Positions 43,121-52,073 of a stretch of DNA of 64,000 bases are shown piece by piece (position 1 is the first letter of the stretch; every line of letters begins with the position of its first letter). The translations under genes and the position numbers were made by a program. Source of the stretch: an uncultured Collinsella sp. (lineage in GTDB: Bacteria; Actinomycetota; Coriobacteriia; Coriobacteriales; Coriobacteriaceae); NCBI GenBank assembly GCA_902470765.1, contig CABRHW010000003.1:62001-126000 (forward strand), in the 5' to 3' direction. Below the pieces are notes generated by a model. The model saw only the letters and a program-made list of their open reading frames with translations. It did not search any database and was not told the origin of the DNA.

Positions 43121-46030
43121 CTAGTGATAGTCGTTTGCGAAGGAGCCGTAGAAGAGCGCCTTACAGTCGACATCGCTGTAGCCCATCACGGCATCCTGCA
43201 CATCGGATCGCAAGAGGTTGAGCACCTTGTACACGCCCTCGCCCATATCCCCGACGAAGAGTACCTGCTTGAACACATCGGGATAATCGCGCAGATAGGC
43301 CACATAGCCCCTAAGCTTTGCTAACGTGTCGCCAAGGAACTCGCCATGAGGGTCAACGATGGACGGCCTGATGACGCCCTCTGCATCCTTCACGAAGAAG
43401 AGGAAGTCTGGATGCAGGGCCTTGCGTCCCACGGAAGACATGTACGGAATCGAAAACGCCTTAGCAGACATGCTGCCCGACGGATTGCGATAGAAGGCAA
43501 CCGTACGATTCTTTGCCAATTCGTTCCTAACGATATAGTCTTCCGCCGGGTTCAGGTCGAGCGGGCAGAGGCCGTCCTCTTTCTGCACAATATGGCACGG
43601 ATACTTAGCGAAGTCGTCCGACGTACTGGCAGACGTGGGCCACTCTATCTTTGTTAGGCGCTTGCCTTCGGTTTCACGGGCCAGTTCGTCGTAACGCTGC
43701 TTTGCCGCGTCGTTAAGGTAGTCATAATCGCCAGATCCATCGACCTTATCGAAGTATTCCTTTCGGCATTGAGCCGCCCAGCCCTCGAGCGCATCGACGA
43801 TGGCCCGTGTGCGTACCGCTGCGGCAAGGCGCAGGTCGCACTCGGGGCGCCCCAGCTCTTTGAAGTTGGCACGACGATACGCCTGCGCGAGCTCCTTCGT
43901 GAAGCAGATATCAGCATCGCGGGCGGCCTTCCTGAGGCCCTCTGCGTCCGTGCGGGCCTCCTCCTGCTCCTGGTCCTCGGTCTCGTTGAGCTTGTCGAGC
44001 GTGATCTTGACGGTCTCGGCTACCTCTACGTCGTGTTTGGCCTCGTTGTACTCGTCCTCGTTGGCAACGATGAAGCCGGAGAGCTTCTGGACGAACCGTC
44101 TGTTCACGTCTGCCGCGGCCCCAGTGTCGAGGCCGGTCTCCACGAGCAGGGTCGCCGTCTTAACCAGGCTCCGGAATTCGTTCCTGGCCTTCTTTGGAAT
44201 GCGCTGCACGGGGATGGAGTCGAAGGCCGTGCGGATGCCCTGCCACTCCTGGTGCGTGAAAGACCGCTCGCGCTTGGTGGGCGGCTTGGGCCTTGCCATG
44301 GGCACGGGTTTTACGACCGAGGCGGGCTGGGCCGGCTCGGGCTGTGTGGAACCTGGCTCAGATGTCGCAGGTTGCTGCGGGGCAGGCGCTGCAACGTAGT
44401 TGCCCGTTGCGGGCTGAGGCGCCAGCTCCGCTTCTGGCGCCGGGACGTCGACGGGCCTGACCGCCGAGGCAAGCGAGGGCTGCGTTCCCTGCATGTCCAA
44501 CGGCTCCTGAATCGCGATGCCGGCAAGCGGCGCCTGGTAGCCGGGTTGTGTCTGACGCGCCGCCTCGATGGCCTTCTCGTTCTCCTCGTACGCCTTGAGC
44601 TCCTGTTGGTAGTCGGCTTCGGACTTGGGCGCAGCCGCCGTGATGGTCACGGGGTTGAGGACGATGCTCTGCCTGCCGATGGAGCTCTCGCCCATGTCGT
44701 CCTTGCGGCCCATGAGGTAGTCAACCACGTCCTGAGTGCTCTCGGGATTGAACTGGGGCAGGTAGCAGGCGACGGAATTCAAAAGATCATCGGATTCGAT
44801 GCGCCGCGCAAGTGGGGTGCGTACCATACGCCCCACGAGCTGTGCGATATAGGTCGAGTCCGAACGCCTGCGCTGCGAGAAGATGACCTCCGCTCGTGGG
44901 CAGTCCCATCCGTTGGAGACGGCCTCCTTGGCAAAAAGTACGCGGACGCTTGAGGTGTCCTGAACGAACTCGGGCTCTACATAGCGGATAAGGTATTTTC
45001 CCGCCGCGATGTCCTTGTGCTCGCCGAAGACATTGGCAAACGACATCGCCTCAGAAAGGCCGGGGACTAAGCCCATGATCTGGTCGCACATCTCGACCAA
45101 GGCCGAGCCACTCACGTTGTCAGCGGCCTGGATGAGCAGCAGGGGGTTGATGTAGCTCTCGCCCTCGCGGGCGCAGTACTCACCCCACTCGTTGCAAGCC
45201 AGGGCATAGCGCTCGCACGCCATAGTAAGGTATTGGTGCTCGACTGGATCGTCCTTCTCGGGCACGCGCAGCTCGATAATATCTTTAAGCAGGCCCGATT
45301 CCTGGACCTCGCGAGGGGTCACAGCAACCTTCGGCATACGCACGCGATCAGCGCGCTGGTCCATAGCCGCCTCGAACCTCTGCGGCGTGGCAGAGACCCC
45401 AACGACGATGGGCATTGCCGCACGGCCGTCTAGACCATCAATGAGGTTGGCGTAGATCGTCGCCGTGCCGCGCTCGCTCGAGACATTGGCCCCCAGGCCG
45501 CGGTGGGCCTCGTCTATGAACAGATAGAGGTTACGCTCCGGGTCCCTGATAGTGCGGTCAAGGATATCCCAGAACACGCGGCCGGAGTTGGCCTCACCAC
45601 CCTTGGTGAGCAGTCCATTCTTGCTAAGCAGGTCCTTGCTGAGGAAATAGACATGGCGCGGTTCGAGAATGTCGTGCGCGGCTCCGAAGTCGTTGGTAAT
45701 CGTGACCAGATGGCGCCTGTCAAGGATGCTGTCTGCAAGCTTGTCCGCCACGTTGGAGAAACGCACGCTCGTCTGCTCGTTCAGGCTCGGGGAATCCGAG
45801 AGCCAAAGAACAACGGCATTCTCGTCGGGTATAAGGCCCAGATCATCGTCTCCGAAGAAGAGCGCTTCAATCGTCGCCGCGCACATGACCGTCTTGCCCG
45901 AGCCCGTGGGAGATGCGAGGCACACCGAAGACAGTTCGCCGTCCTGCTCATAGCGTCGGCGCATCGACTGCAACTTGTTTGCCAGGGTCGCGACCGCACC
46001 GGCTTGGAAATCCTTAAGTTCGACTCTCAT
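43121..46030 (-). CDS. res: Type III restriction enzyme Res subunit (SF2 helicase/nuclease)
   Basis: A 969-residue protein. Walker A PTGSGKT is at 41-47, the DEAH box in LFIDEAHRGLG near 170, VVGVSATPQRFEA follows, and the motif VI region is STYIAQLVGRMVRTPLARR. After the helicase core a Pro/Ala/Gln-rich segment of about 100 residues (about 500-600, for example QPATSEPGSTQPEPAQPAS) links to a C-terminal nuclease-like domain with HPDFLFFVK and SIVDPHGEFLGDTL. In this position ExK would be expected of a classical PD-(D/E)XK site, so this may be a variant. The gene starts 2 bases after mod, with GAGG in the gap region. Confidence 0.85.
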   Translation of the reverse strand: MRVELKDFQAGAVATLANKLQSMRRRYEQDGELSSVCLASPTGSGKTVMCAATIEALFFGDDDLGLIPDENAVVLWLSDSPSLNEQTSVRFSNVADKLADSILDRRHLVTITNDFGAAHDILEPRHVYFLSKDLLSKNGLLTKGGEANSGRVFWDILDRTIRDPERNLYLFIDEAHRGLGANVSSERGTATIYANLIDGLDGRAAMPIVVGVSATPQRFEAAMDQRADRVRMPKVAVTPREVQESGLLKDIIELRVPEKDDPVEHQYLTMACERYALACNEWGEYCAREGESYINPLLLIQAADNVSGSALVEMCDQIMGLVPGLSEAMSFANVFGEHKDIAAGKYLIRYVEPEFVQDTSSVRVLFAKEAVSNGWDCPRAEVIFSQRRRSDSTYIAQLVGRMVRTPLARRIESDDLLNSVACYLPQFNPESTQDVVDYLMGRKDDMGESSIGRQSIVLNPVTITAAAPKSEADYQQELKAYEENEKAIEAARQTQPGYQAPLAGIAIQEPLDMQGTQPSLASAVRPVDVPAPEAELAPQPATGNYVAAPAPQQPATSEPGSTQPEPAQPASVVKPVPMARPKPPTKRERSFTHQEWQGIRTAFDSIPVQRIPKKARNEFRSLVKTATLLVETGLDTGAAADVNRRFVQKLSGFIVANEDEYNEAKHDVEVAETVKITLDKLNETEDQEQEEARTDAEGLRKAARDADICFTKELAQAYRRANFKELGRPECDLRLAAAVRTRAIVDALEGWAAQCRKEYFDKVDGSGDYDYLNDAAKQRYDELARETEGKRLTKIEWPTSASTSDDFAKYPCHIVQKEDGLCPLDLNPAEDYIVRNELAKNRTVAFYRNPSGSMSAKAFSIPYMSSVGRKALHPDFLFFVKDAEGVIRPSIVDPHGEFLGDTLAKLRGYVAYLRDYPDVFKQVLFVGDMGEGVYKVLNLLRSDVQDAVMGYSDVDCKALFYGSFANDYH

Positions 46031-46032
46031 GT

Positions 46033-48216
46033 TTACCTCACCGCATCCTCGGCGGCAATCTTGAACGATTGCAGGTAGTTCTCGTACAGGCGGACGACGT
46101 CGAGCCCAGGCAGTTGTGCCTTGACGGAGGCGTATCGAGCCGTGTCGTCCGTGATCACATAAGCGCACCCTATGCTGGCATTCTGCTTGACGGCGTCTAT
46201 GAAAGCGCCGACCGAAGCAAAGTCGAAGAGGACGGCGTAGGCGTCGGCCATGGCAAAGCCCGGCTGCTCGTGCTTGATGATGCTGCCACGCGAACCAGCG
46301 CGCAGCCAGAGCAGGGGCGCGATCTCCTCGAAGGCCACGCCCAGCTCGACGGCGTCCGGGTCTTCGTAGGTGAGGTCAAAGAAGACGGCGTTTTCCTCGA
46401 AGCCGTCGGCCATGGGGAACTCGTCGGTGAACTTGTAGTCACCCTTGATGGAATCGCCCTCGGGCGTCTTGCCCGTGATGGCCGCCGTGACGCGTGGTTT
46501 GGTAACGTACTGGCAGATGCCCAGCGCCTCCCATTCGGGGTCGCCCTGGCGAAGACCGCGCTTGGTGAGCTTTTTGGATTCGTCCTCGGAGACCTCGTTA
46601 TTCGTTACGCTGATGGAGCGCCTGCGCCCGCCGTCCTGATGGTTCAAGCGCATGACGGCATGTGCCGTGGTGCCCGATCCTGAGAAGAAATCGACTACAA
46701 GGGCGTCGGGCTTGTCGGCAACAACGGAAGCGATTGAGAGCTCGGTCGCATAAAGGGACTTTGGAAATGTGAAGCGCCTATCGCCGATGAACTTTTTGAT
46801 ATATCGGCTCCCGTATTCACCGGCAGAGAACTGCGTGCCACTCCAAACAGTTGTTGGAATGGCAGAGCGCTCTCCCTGCTCTTCGAGAAGCAAGGACCCA
46901 TCCTCAGCCTTGCCGATGAGTTTAATTTCTCCATTCTTGAGACGCTCCTCTTGGGAATCTCCTAGGTAAAGGAGGGAGTACCGATCACTCTTTTTGTTGT
47001 ACTCACCTACTTTTGCGCACCCACGATCAAGCTTGGCCTGTAGAGCATTCTGGGAGATCCTCCAAGTCGCCTCTCGGCCATCGGTCCTAATAGGCCAAAC
47101 TGCCCTGAGACCCGTTTTTGTCGGTATCTTTGTCCAGTCTTGTTGAAGGGGGAGAGAAGCGCCGAGCTCCTTAATTGTCGCGGTCTCCTCATCGATATAG
47201 ATGGGATAGAAGAGGTTCGGCCTTGCGGTGCGAGCGGCATTGGGACCGCCCCTCAGCAGCCGCTCCCAACGTACTTTACGTTGGGAGCGGCTGCTCGACG
47301 CGTCATCAGCCACTTTTTCCTCAAGTTCTCCGAACTCAACGGAATAGAGTCTGCGGTCCACTTGGCACGGCGCGGCGGTGCCAAAAAAGCAAAAGACAGC
47401 GTACTCGTCAGCTCTCTTGAACTGGTTGCCGCGGGCAACCCCGTTCTTGTTTATGGTGATTGAAACCGTCTGGATACCGGTCGCGTTGGGAAAAACGCTC
47501 TCTAAAAGAAGCTCAAGCCTTGCGTACTCCTTCTCGTCGATCGTCACGATGAGTACGGAATCGTTGGGGTTGAGCAGCTGCTTGGCGAGCTTGAGGCGGC
47601 GCTCCATGAAGGCAAGCCACTTGGAGTGGCGATAGGCGTCGGAGCCGTCGACGTAATCGTTGTTGTATTTCCAGTCGCGGGCGCCAGTGTTATAGGGTGG
47701 GTCAATATATATGCAGTCCACTTTGCCTGCATAGGCAAAGGCCAAGGTTTCAAGAGCATGGTAGTTTTCGCCGTTAATGACTACTTGATAGGGCTTATCG
47801 CCAGCGCGCTCGACACGCCCAGTCTCTTTGAGGCCAGCATAAATCGGCTGGTCATATTCAGCAACAGGCACGACATCGTCGACAGCAACGGAGCGGGGCT
47901 CACAATCGTTTTCGTCATATGAGGGCGATTGATATGGCTTTAGATCAGCAACCCCCCCCCGAACGGCATTTACCAACCATAGCAGTTGGGAGCTAGAGTC
48001 CTCTTTTTTACCACGCTCGGGAAGCACCTGTACGACATCGCCCTCCATGATAGGCTTGCCATAAAGGCGAAGTCGCTCTGGACGGTTGTGTTCAAATACA
48101 AGCCCAAACTGGCGCTGCGCAGCAAAGGCGCGGATGTCGGCAGCGAGCTGACGATCGCCCAGCTTGACAGCGCGATCAACAAGGTTCTGAACGACCGCTT
48201 GCGCCGTCTGAGACAT
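46033..48216 (-). CDS. mod: Type III DNA methyltransferase Mod subunit
   Basis: A 727-residue adenine-N6 methyltransferase. Motif IV DPPY lies in CIYIDPPYNTGAR (172-175), and the SAM-binding FxGxG is in VVDFFSGSGTTAHAVM (near 505). The order (DPPY before FxGxG) is the beta class used by type III Mod proteins. The start ATG overlaps the stop of the 55-residue RHH gene (TGATG), and a ribosome site GGGGGAGAA lies upstream. Mod binds the recognition sequence and methylates it. With Res it cuts unmodified incoming DNA, so the element protects its host and itself. Confidence 0.93.
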   Translation of the reverse strand: MSQTAQAVVQNLVDRAVKLGDRQLAADIRAFAAQRQFGLVFEHNRPERLRLYGKPIMEGDVVQVLPERGKKEDSSSQLLWLVNAVRGGVADLKPYQSPSYDENDCEPRSVAVDDVVPVAEYDQPIYAGLKETGRVERAGDKPYQVVINGENYHALETLAFAYAGKVDCIYIDPPYNTGARDWKYNNDYVDGSDAYRHSKWLAFMERRLKLAKQLLNPNDSVLIVTIDEKEYARLELLLESVFPNATGIQTVSITINKNGVARGNQFKRADEYAVFCFFGTAAPCQVDRRLYSVEFGELEEKVADDASSSRSQRKVRWERLLRGGPNAARTARPNLFYPIYIDEETATIKELGASLPLQQDWTKIPTKTGLRAVWPIRTDGREATWRISQNALQAKLDRGCAKVGEYNKKSDRYSLLYLGDSQEERLKNGEIKLIGKAEDGSLLLEEQGERSAIPTTVWSGTQFSAGEYGSRYIKKFIGDRRFTFPKSLYATELSIASVVADKPDALVVDFFSGSGTTAHAVMRLNHQDGGRRRSISVTNNEVSEDESKKLTKRGLRQGDPEWEALGICQYVTKPRVTAAITGKTPEGDSIKGDYKFTDEFPMADGFEENAVFFDLTYEDPDAVELGVAFEEIAPLLWLRAGSRGSIIKHEQPGFAMADAYAVLFDFASVGAFIDAVKQNASIGCAYVITDDTARYASVKAQLPGLDVVRLYENYLQSFKIAAEDAVR

Positions 48217-48383
48217 CACTTCTCCCCCTTGCACTTCTCGTCAATCCATTCGCGCAGGACTTTAGCCACCGTCTTATCCTGGCGCGCGGCATAGGACTTA
48301 AGAGCCCGCTTATCCTCGCGGGTTATCGAGAGCGTGAACTTATCTAGCTCCTTTTCGGCATGAACAGCCTGATCTTCCTCCAT
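48216..48383 (-). CDS. Small RHH-like protein, possible controller of the restriction operon
   Basis: A 55-residue protein that automatic tracks can miss, MEEDQAVHAEKELDKFTLSI and then TREDKRALKSYAARQDKTVA. It fits a ribbon-helix-helix fold: a beta strand DKFTLSI followed by two helices (EDKRALKSYAARQ, TVAKVLREWIDEK). GGAGGGGCGATC precedes the ATG, and its stop overlaps the mod start. RHH dimers bind short repeats, and a 24-bp palindrome lies 64 bases upstream at 48447-48470. It may work like a restriction controller protein or an antitoxin-type autorepressor. Confidence 0.75.
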   Translation of the reverse strand: MEEDQAVHAEKELDKFTLSITREDKRALKSYAARQDKTVAKVLREWIDEKCKGEK

Positions 48384-48446
48384 GATCGCCCCTCCGAATT
48401 GACCTGTTCTACGTTCCTTAATTGACCGAAATCATTTTACTTCAGA

Positions 48447-48470
48447 ATACGTAATTACGTAATTACGTAT
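48447..48470. promoter_or_regulatory. 24-bp palindrome of TACGTA units, probable operator
   Basis: A perfect palindrome composed of three TACGTA units at 8-base spacing (TACGTAAT TACGTAAT TACGTA, with flanking A/T). On the minus strand a TTACGT inside it and TAAAAT downstream have a 17-base spacer, giving a promoter that the operator overlaps. It precedes the RHH-mod-res operon. Confidence 0.7.
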
Positions 48471-48823
48471 GCAAATTTGAGCCATGCATCACTCAATCAC
48501 TAATCAGTATTCGTTGACGAATCGTTGGGGATAACGAATATATCGAGGTAGACAGTCGTTTTTACCGTCTGCGAGTACCAGCAAATCGATACTCAAAACG
48601 TCGTGAGTACATTTTGAGTACCAGTCCGAGCGGCCTCTTGCGGGCGGGCGCGATCTGCCGGTCAGCATTAATTGAAATAAATTGATGGCGTTGCTTCGGT
48701 AATTGAAAACACTTTAAAAAATACCAGCAAACAATAATCCCAGCTAAACAGCTTGAGAGATTGCGTGGCTGGTTTGCATGTACCACATACACCACAATGC
48801 ACAAGCATCCATGGCACGCAAAT
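48471..48823. other. Right-end region of the element without a gene
   Basis: About 350 AT-moderate bases. They contain GAGTACCAG twice (48573-48581 and 48616-48624) and the inverted pair TACTCAAAA/TTTTGAGTA (48590-48598, 48612-48620). These are near the guaA junction and could be integrase or excisionase arm sites. No coding frame with a ribosome site was seen. Confidence 0.55.
48573..48624. repeat. Direct and inverted repeats near the right end
   Basis: GAGTACCAG occurs at 48573-48581 and 48616-48624. TACTCAAAA at 48590-48598 is the complement of TTTTGAGTA at 48612-48620. The distance to the attachment core is about 250-300 bases, like integrase arm-binding sites in other elements. Confidence 0.5.
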
Positions 48824-48858
48824 AAAAAAACGAGGGAGGCCGCATCCGACCTCCCTCG
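48824..48858 (-). terminator. Terminator downstream of guaA
   Basis: CGAGGGAGG (48831-48839) and CCTCCCTCG (48850-48858) form a 9-bp stem. On the minus strand a run of seven Ts follows. It lies on the element side of the attachment core, so the element seems to supply a terminator for guaA. Confidence 0.88.
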
Positions 48859-48872
48859 CAAAGGGCTATTTA

Positions 48873-48887
48873 CTATTCCCACTCGAT
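48873..48887. repeat. Right attachment site inside the guaA 3' end
   Basis: CTATTCCCACTCGAT, the complement of the last four codons (Ile-Glu-Trp-Glu) and stop of guaA. It is identical to 30986-31000. The stop codon is inside the core, so insertion leaves the protein unchanged. Confidence 0.8.
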
Positions 48888-50471
48888 GGTCGCGGGCGGC
48901 TTGGACGTGATGTCGTAGCACACGCGGTTGGCACCGGGAACCTCGGCAACGATGCGGCCGGAGATGCGGGCCAGCACGTCGTAGGGCAGCTTGGCCCAGT
49001 CGGCGGTCATGGCATCGCTGGACTCGACGGCACGCAGGATGATCGGGCGCTGATAGGTGCGCTCGTCGCCCATAACGCCGACGGACTTGATGTCGGGTAG
49101 GACCGCGAAATACTGCCAGCAGCTATGCTCGGAGTTGCGCTCGCCGGTCTGCTCAAACAGACGCTGATTGTAGGCATCGAGCTCCTCGCGCACGATAGCG
49201 TCGGCGTTCTTGAGGATCTCGAGCTTCTCCCTGTCGACCGCACCGATGATGCGGATGGCAAGACCCGGGCCCGGGAAAGGCTGGCGGAACACGATGTGAC
49301 CCGGCAGACCCAGTGCCAGACCAAGCGCGCGGACCTCGTCCTTAAAGAAGTGATCGAGCGGCTCAATGAGGTCGAAGTGCACGCCCTCGGGGAACGGGAT
49401 CAGGTTGTGATGGCTCTTGATGGTGGCCGTCTTGCCGCCCGTCTTGCGAGCGCCAGACTCGATGATATCGGGGTAGATGGTGCCCTGAGCCAGGTACTTG
49501 ACCGGCTTGCCATCGGTCTCGAGCTGCTGCGCCACAGCGAAGAACTCTTTCCAGAACTGCGTGCCGATGATACGGCGCTTCTCCTCGGGCTCGGTCACGC
49601 CGGCCAGAAGCTCGGCATAGCGGTCCTCGGCGTGGACGTGGATAAAGTCGACGTCAAACTGCTTGGTGAAGACCTCCTCAACCTGCTCGGGCTCGCCCTT
49701 GCGCAGCAGGCCGTGGTTGATGAACACGCAGGTCATCTGCTTGCCCACGGCGCGGGCGCCCAGCGCAGCCACGACGGAGGAGTCGACGCCACCGGACAGG
49801 GCCAGAATCACGCGGTCGTCGCCGACCTTCTCGCGGAACTCGGCCGTCATGGTCTCGACCAGGTTGTCCATGCTCCAATTGGGCTCCAGGCCGCAGATCT
49901 CAAACAGGAAGTTGCTCAGCAGCTGCTGACCGTACTCGGAGTGCTTGACCTCGGGGTGGAACTGCGTGGTGAAAATCTTGCGCTCGACGCACTCCATGGC
50001 GGCAACCGGGCACACGTCGGTGCTGGCGGTAACGGTAAAGCCCTCGGGCACCTCGGAAACGGCGTCGCGATGGCTCATCCACACGGTCTGCTCCATAGGC
50101 GTGGAGTTAAAGAGCTTGGCGCCGGCCGTACGCGTGATGGTGGCGCGGCCGTACTCGCCCACCTCGGAGTGACCGACCTTGCCGCCGAGCGTCACGGCCG
50201 TGATCTGATGGCCGTAGCAGAAGCCCAGGACGGGAAGGCCCAGGTCAAAGATGGCGGGATCGATGGACGGAGCGTCCTCGGCGTACACGGAGGCCGGGCC
50301 GCCAGAAAGGATGAGCGCAGAGGCGTTCATCTCGCGAATCTCATCGGCCGAGATGTCGCAGGGGACAATCTCGGAATACACGTTGAGGTCGCGGACGCGA
50401 CGGGCAATGAGCTGACCGTACTGCGCACCAAAGTCGAGTACGAGGACCTTTGCGGAAGCCTTTTGATCCAT
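48873..50471 (-). CDS. guaA: GMP synthase (glutamine-hydrolysing), complete
   Basis: A 532-residue enzyme making GMP from XMP, glutamine and ATP. The glutamine amidotransferase domain (about 8-195) has Cys in LGFCYGHQ, and His/Glu in QFHPEV. The ATP-pyrophosphatase domain has LALSGGVDSS and the dimerisation domain ends in TIEWE. GAGGGGGAAACC precedes the ATG at 50471; the longer frame upstream is not needed. The 3' end forms the attachment site of the mobile element, and a terminator lies 15 bases beyond the stop. It is the housekeeping copy; a shortened paralogue lies at 1314-2294. Confidence 0.97.
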   Translation of the reverse strand: MDQKASAKVLVLDFGAQYGQLIARRVRDLNVYSEIVPCDISADEIREMNASALILSGGPASVYAEDAPSIDPAIFDLGLPVLGFCYGHQITAVTLGGKVGHSEVGEYGRATITRTAGAKLFNSTPMEQTVWMSHRDAVSEVPEGFTVTASTDVCPVAAMECVERKIFTTQFHPEVKHSEYGQQLLSNFLFEICGLEPNWSMDNLVETMTAEFREKVGDDRVILALSGGVDSSVVAALGARAVGKQMTCVFINHGLLRKGEPEQVEEVFTKQFDVDFIHVHAEDRYAELLAGVTEPEEKRRIIGTQFWKEFFAVAQQLETDGKPVKYLAQGTIYPDIIESGARKTGGKTATIKSHHNLIPFPEGVHFDLIEPLDHFFKDEVRALGLALGLPGHIVFRQPFPGPGLAIRIIGAVDREKLEILKNADAIVREELDAYNQRLFEQTGERNSEHSCWQYFAVLPDIKSVGVMGDERTYQRPIILRAVESSDAMTADWAKLPYDVLARISGRIVAEVPGANRVCYDITSKPPATIEWE

Positions 50472-50739
50472 GGTTTCCCCCTCTTGTTGGCGGGGAGCCG
50501 GTGCCCACCCGCGCGAATAAACGAAAACAGCTTTCATAGTGTACACGTTATATGGGGTTTCTCGTCCCTCGCAGCCATCAGCGCACGGCAAACGCACGAC
50601 CTAGGCCCCTATTTGACAACAATTGAAGTGTTACCAAACGTTACAGATGATGTAATACGTTTGAACATTGGACGCCCTGTGCCACAATACTGCCGAACGA
50701 CTCCGCCTCTGCGGCGGCAAATACGATAGGAATACCAGC

Positions 50740-51753
50740 ATGAAGCGCATCCTTCTCATCGCCACGGGCGGCACCATCGCATCGGCCGAGGACGGCAACG
50801 GCCTCTCCCCCGCCCTGACCGGTGAGGAGCTCGCCCAGAGCGTCCCCGAGATCTCGGGCCTCTGCGAGCTCGACGTCGTGCAGCCCATGAACATCGACAG
50901 CACCAATATGCGCCCCAGTGACTGGATGCGTATCCGCGACGTCATCGTCGAGGGTTATGCCGACCACGACGGCTTCGTGATTCTGCACGGCACCGACACC
51001 ATGAGCTACACCGCGGCGGCGCTTTCCTATCTGATTCAGGACAGCCCCAAGCCTATCGTACTCACCGGCTCGCAAAAGCCCATGGGCAATCCCTTTACCG
51101 ATGCCAAGCTCAACCTGTACCAGAGTCTGCTCTATGCGCTCGACGAGCACTCGCACGACGTCTCAATCGTGTTTGGCGGCGTAGCCATTGCCGGCACGCG
51201 TGCCCGCAAACAGCGCACCATGAGCTTTAACGCGTTCATTAGCGTCAACTATCCGCCCATCGCCTATATCCGCAACGACCGCATCGTTCGCAACGGACTC
51301 CACGGCACTCACCAGAACGAGAACCCGGTTCGTTTCTACGACAGCATCGACCCGCGCGTATTTGTACTCAAGCTTACGCCCGGCGTAAACCCGGGCATCC
51401 TGGACGCCCTTGCCGATAGCTACGACGCCGTGATTCTGGAGACCTTTGGCATTGGCGGTATCCCCGAGTTTGGTGAGTCGGGCGAGTCGTTCCAAGAGGC
51501 AATTTTCCGCTGGGTCGATTCGGGTCGTACCGTCGTTATGACCACGCAGGTCCCCGAGGAGGGCCTCGATCTGGGTGTTTATGAGGTCGGCCGAGCTTAC
51601 GCCGATCATCCGGGTATTTTGCGCGGCGATGACATGACCACCGAGGCGCTCGTGGCCAAGACCATGTGGGCACTCGGCCAGTCACGCGATGCCGCCGAAA
51701 TCCAGAGCCTGTTCTACAGCCAAGTCAACCACGACCGCGCCCCGATGGCGTAA
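50740..51753 (+). CDS. ansA: Type I L-asparaginase, cytoplasmic
   Basis: A 337-residue asparaginase. The first catalytic Thr lies in LLIATGGTIASAEDG (Thr12), the second motif is VILHGTDTMSYTAAAL and the Lys in GSQKPMG. There is no signal peptide, so it is the cytoplasmic type I enzyme giving aspartate and ammonia. The ATG at 50740 follows AGGAATACC. It is divergent from guaA across about 270 bases of promoter DNA. Confidence 0.95.
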   Translation: MKRILLIATGGTIASAEDGNGLSPALTGEELAQSVPEISGLCELDVVQPMNIDSTNMRPSDWMRIRDVIVEGYADHDGFVILHGTDTMSYTAAALSYLIQDSPKPIVLTGSQKPMGNPFTDAKLNLYQSLLYALDEHSHDVSIVFGGVAIAGTRARKQRTMSFNAFISVNYPPIAYIRNDRIVRNGLHGTHQNENPVRFYDSIDPRVFVLKLTPGVNPGILDALADSYDAVILETFGIGGIPEFGESGESFQEAIFRWVDSGRTVVMTTQVPEEGLDLGVYEVGRAYADHPGILRGDDMTTEALVAKTMWALGQSRDAAEIQSLFYSQVNHDRAPMA

Positions 51754-52073
51754 TCCCTAAGGCAGCTCCACTTATCGCAGCCTTAAACGACAGGTGGTCC
51801 CCCTCGGGCCGTGCAAAAATCGGAGTATTCTGCAATTTCTCCTCCGGAGGCATAGAATCGGCCGATTGTTAGACGTACTTTTAGGACAAAGGGGCCGTCT
51901 AGTAAATATTTATTCCTCATTTTTATTTAGCGTGTGGATTATCTACTGTCAAAAAGGCAAAGCCAGCCGCTCGAGCTACCATCTACGGCCGAACTAGTGC
52001 TGAATACTCGCGTTTTGCACATCGCAACCAAGGGGACCCGCCCAAAGAGCGTCAAATACAGCGGGGGAACGCC
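51754..52073. other. Intergenic, no gene
   Basis: About 320 bases after the asparaginase gene. A weak stem TAAGGC/GCCTTA (51758-51763, 51780-51785) may end its transcript. An AT-rich stretch near 51890-51960 holds no good coding frame. Confidence 0.6.

Larger units (their letters stand above)
30986..48887. mobile_element. Integrative mobilizable element at the 3' end of guaA
   Basis: A 17.9-kb segment bounded by 15-bp direct repeats, one of which is the last codons of guaA. It carries an excisionase-like protein, tyrosine integrase, two ribbon-helix-helix proteins, VapE-like ATPase, relaxase, coupling protein, regulators, a DUF2958-like gene and a type III restriction-modification operon. 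No VirB4 or mating-channel gene is present, so it would need a helper conjugation system. The guaA 3' end is a known insertion site for genomic islands in other bacteria. The guaA frame is preserved. Assignment to a named element family is not possible here. Confidence 0.85.
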
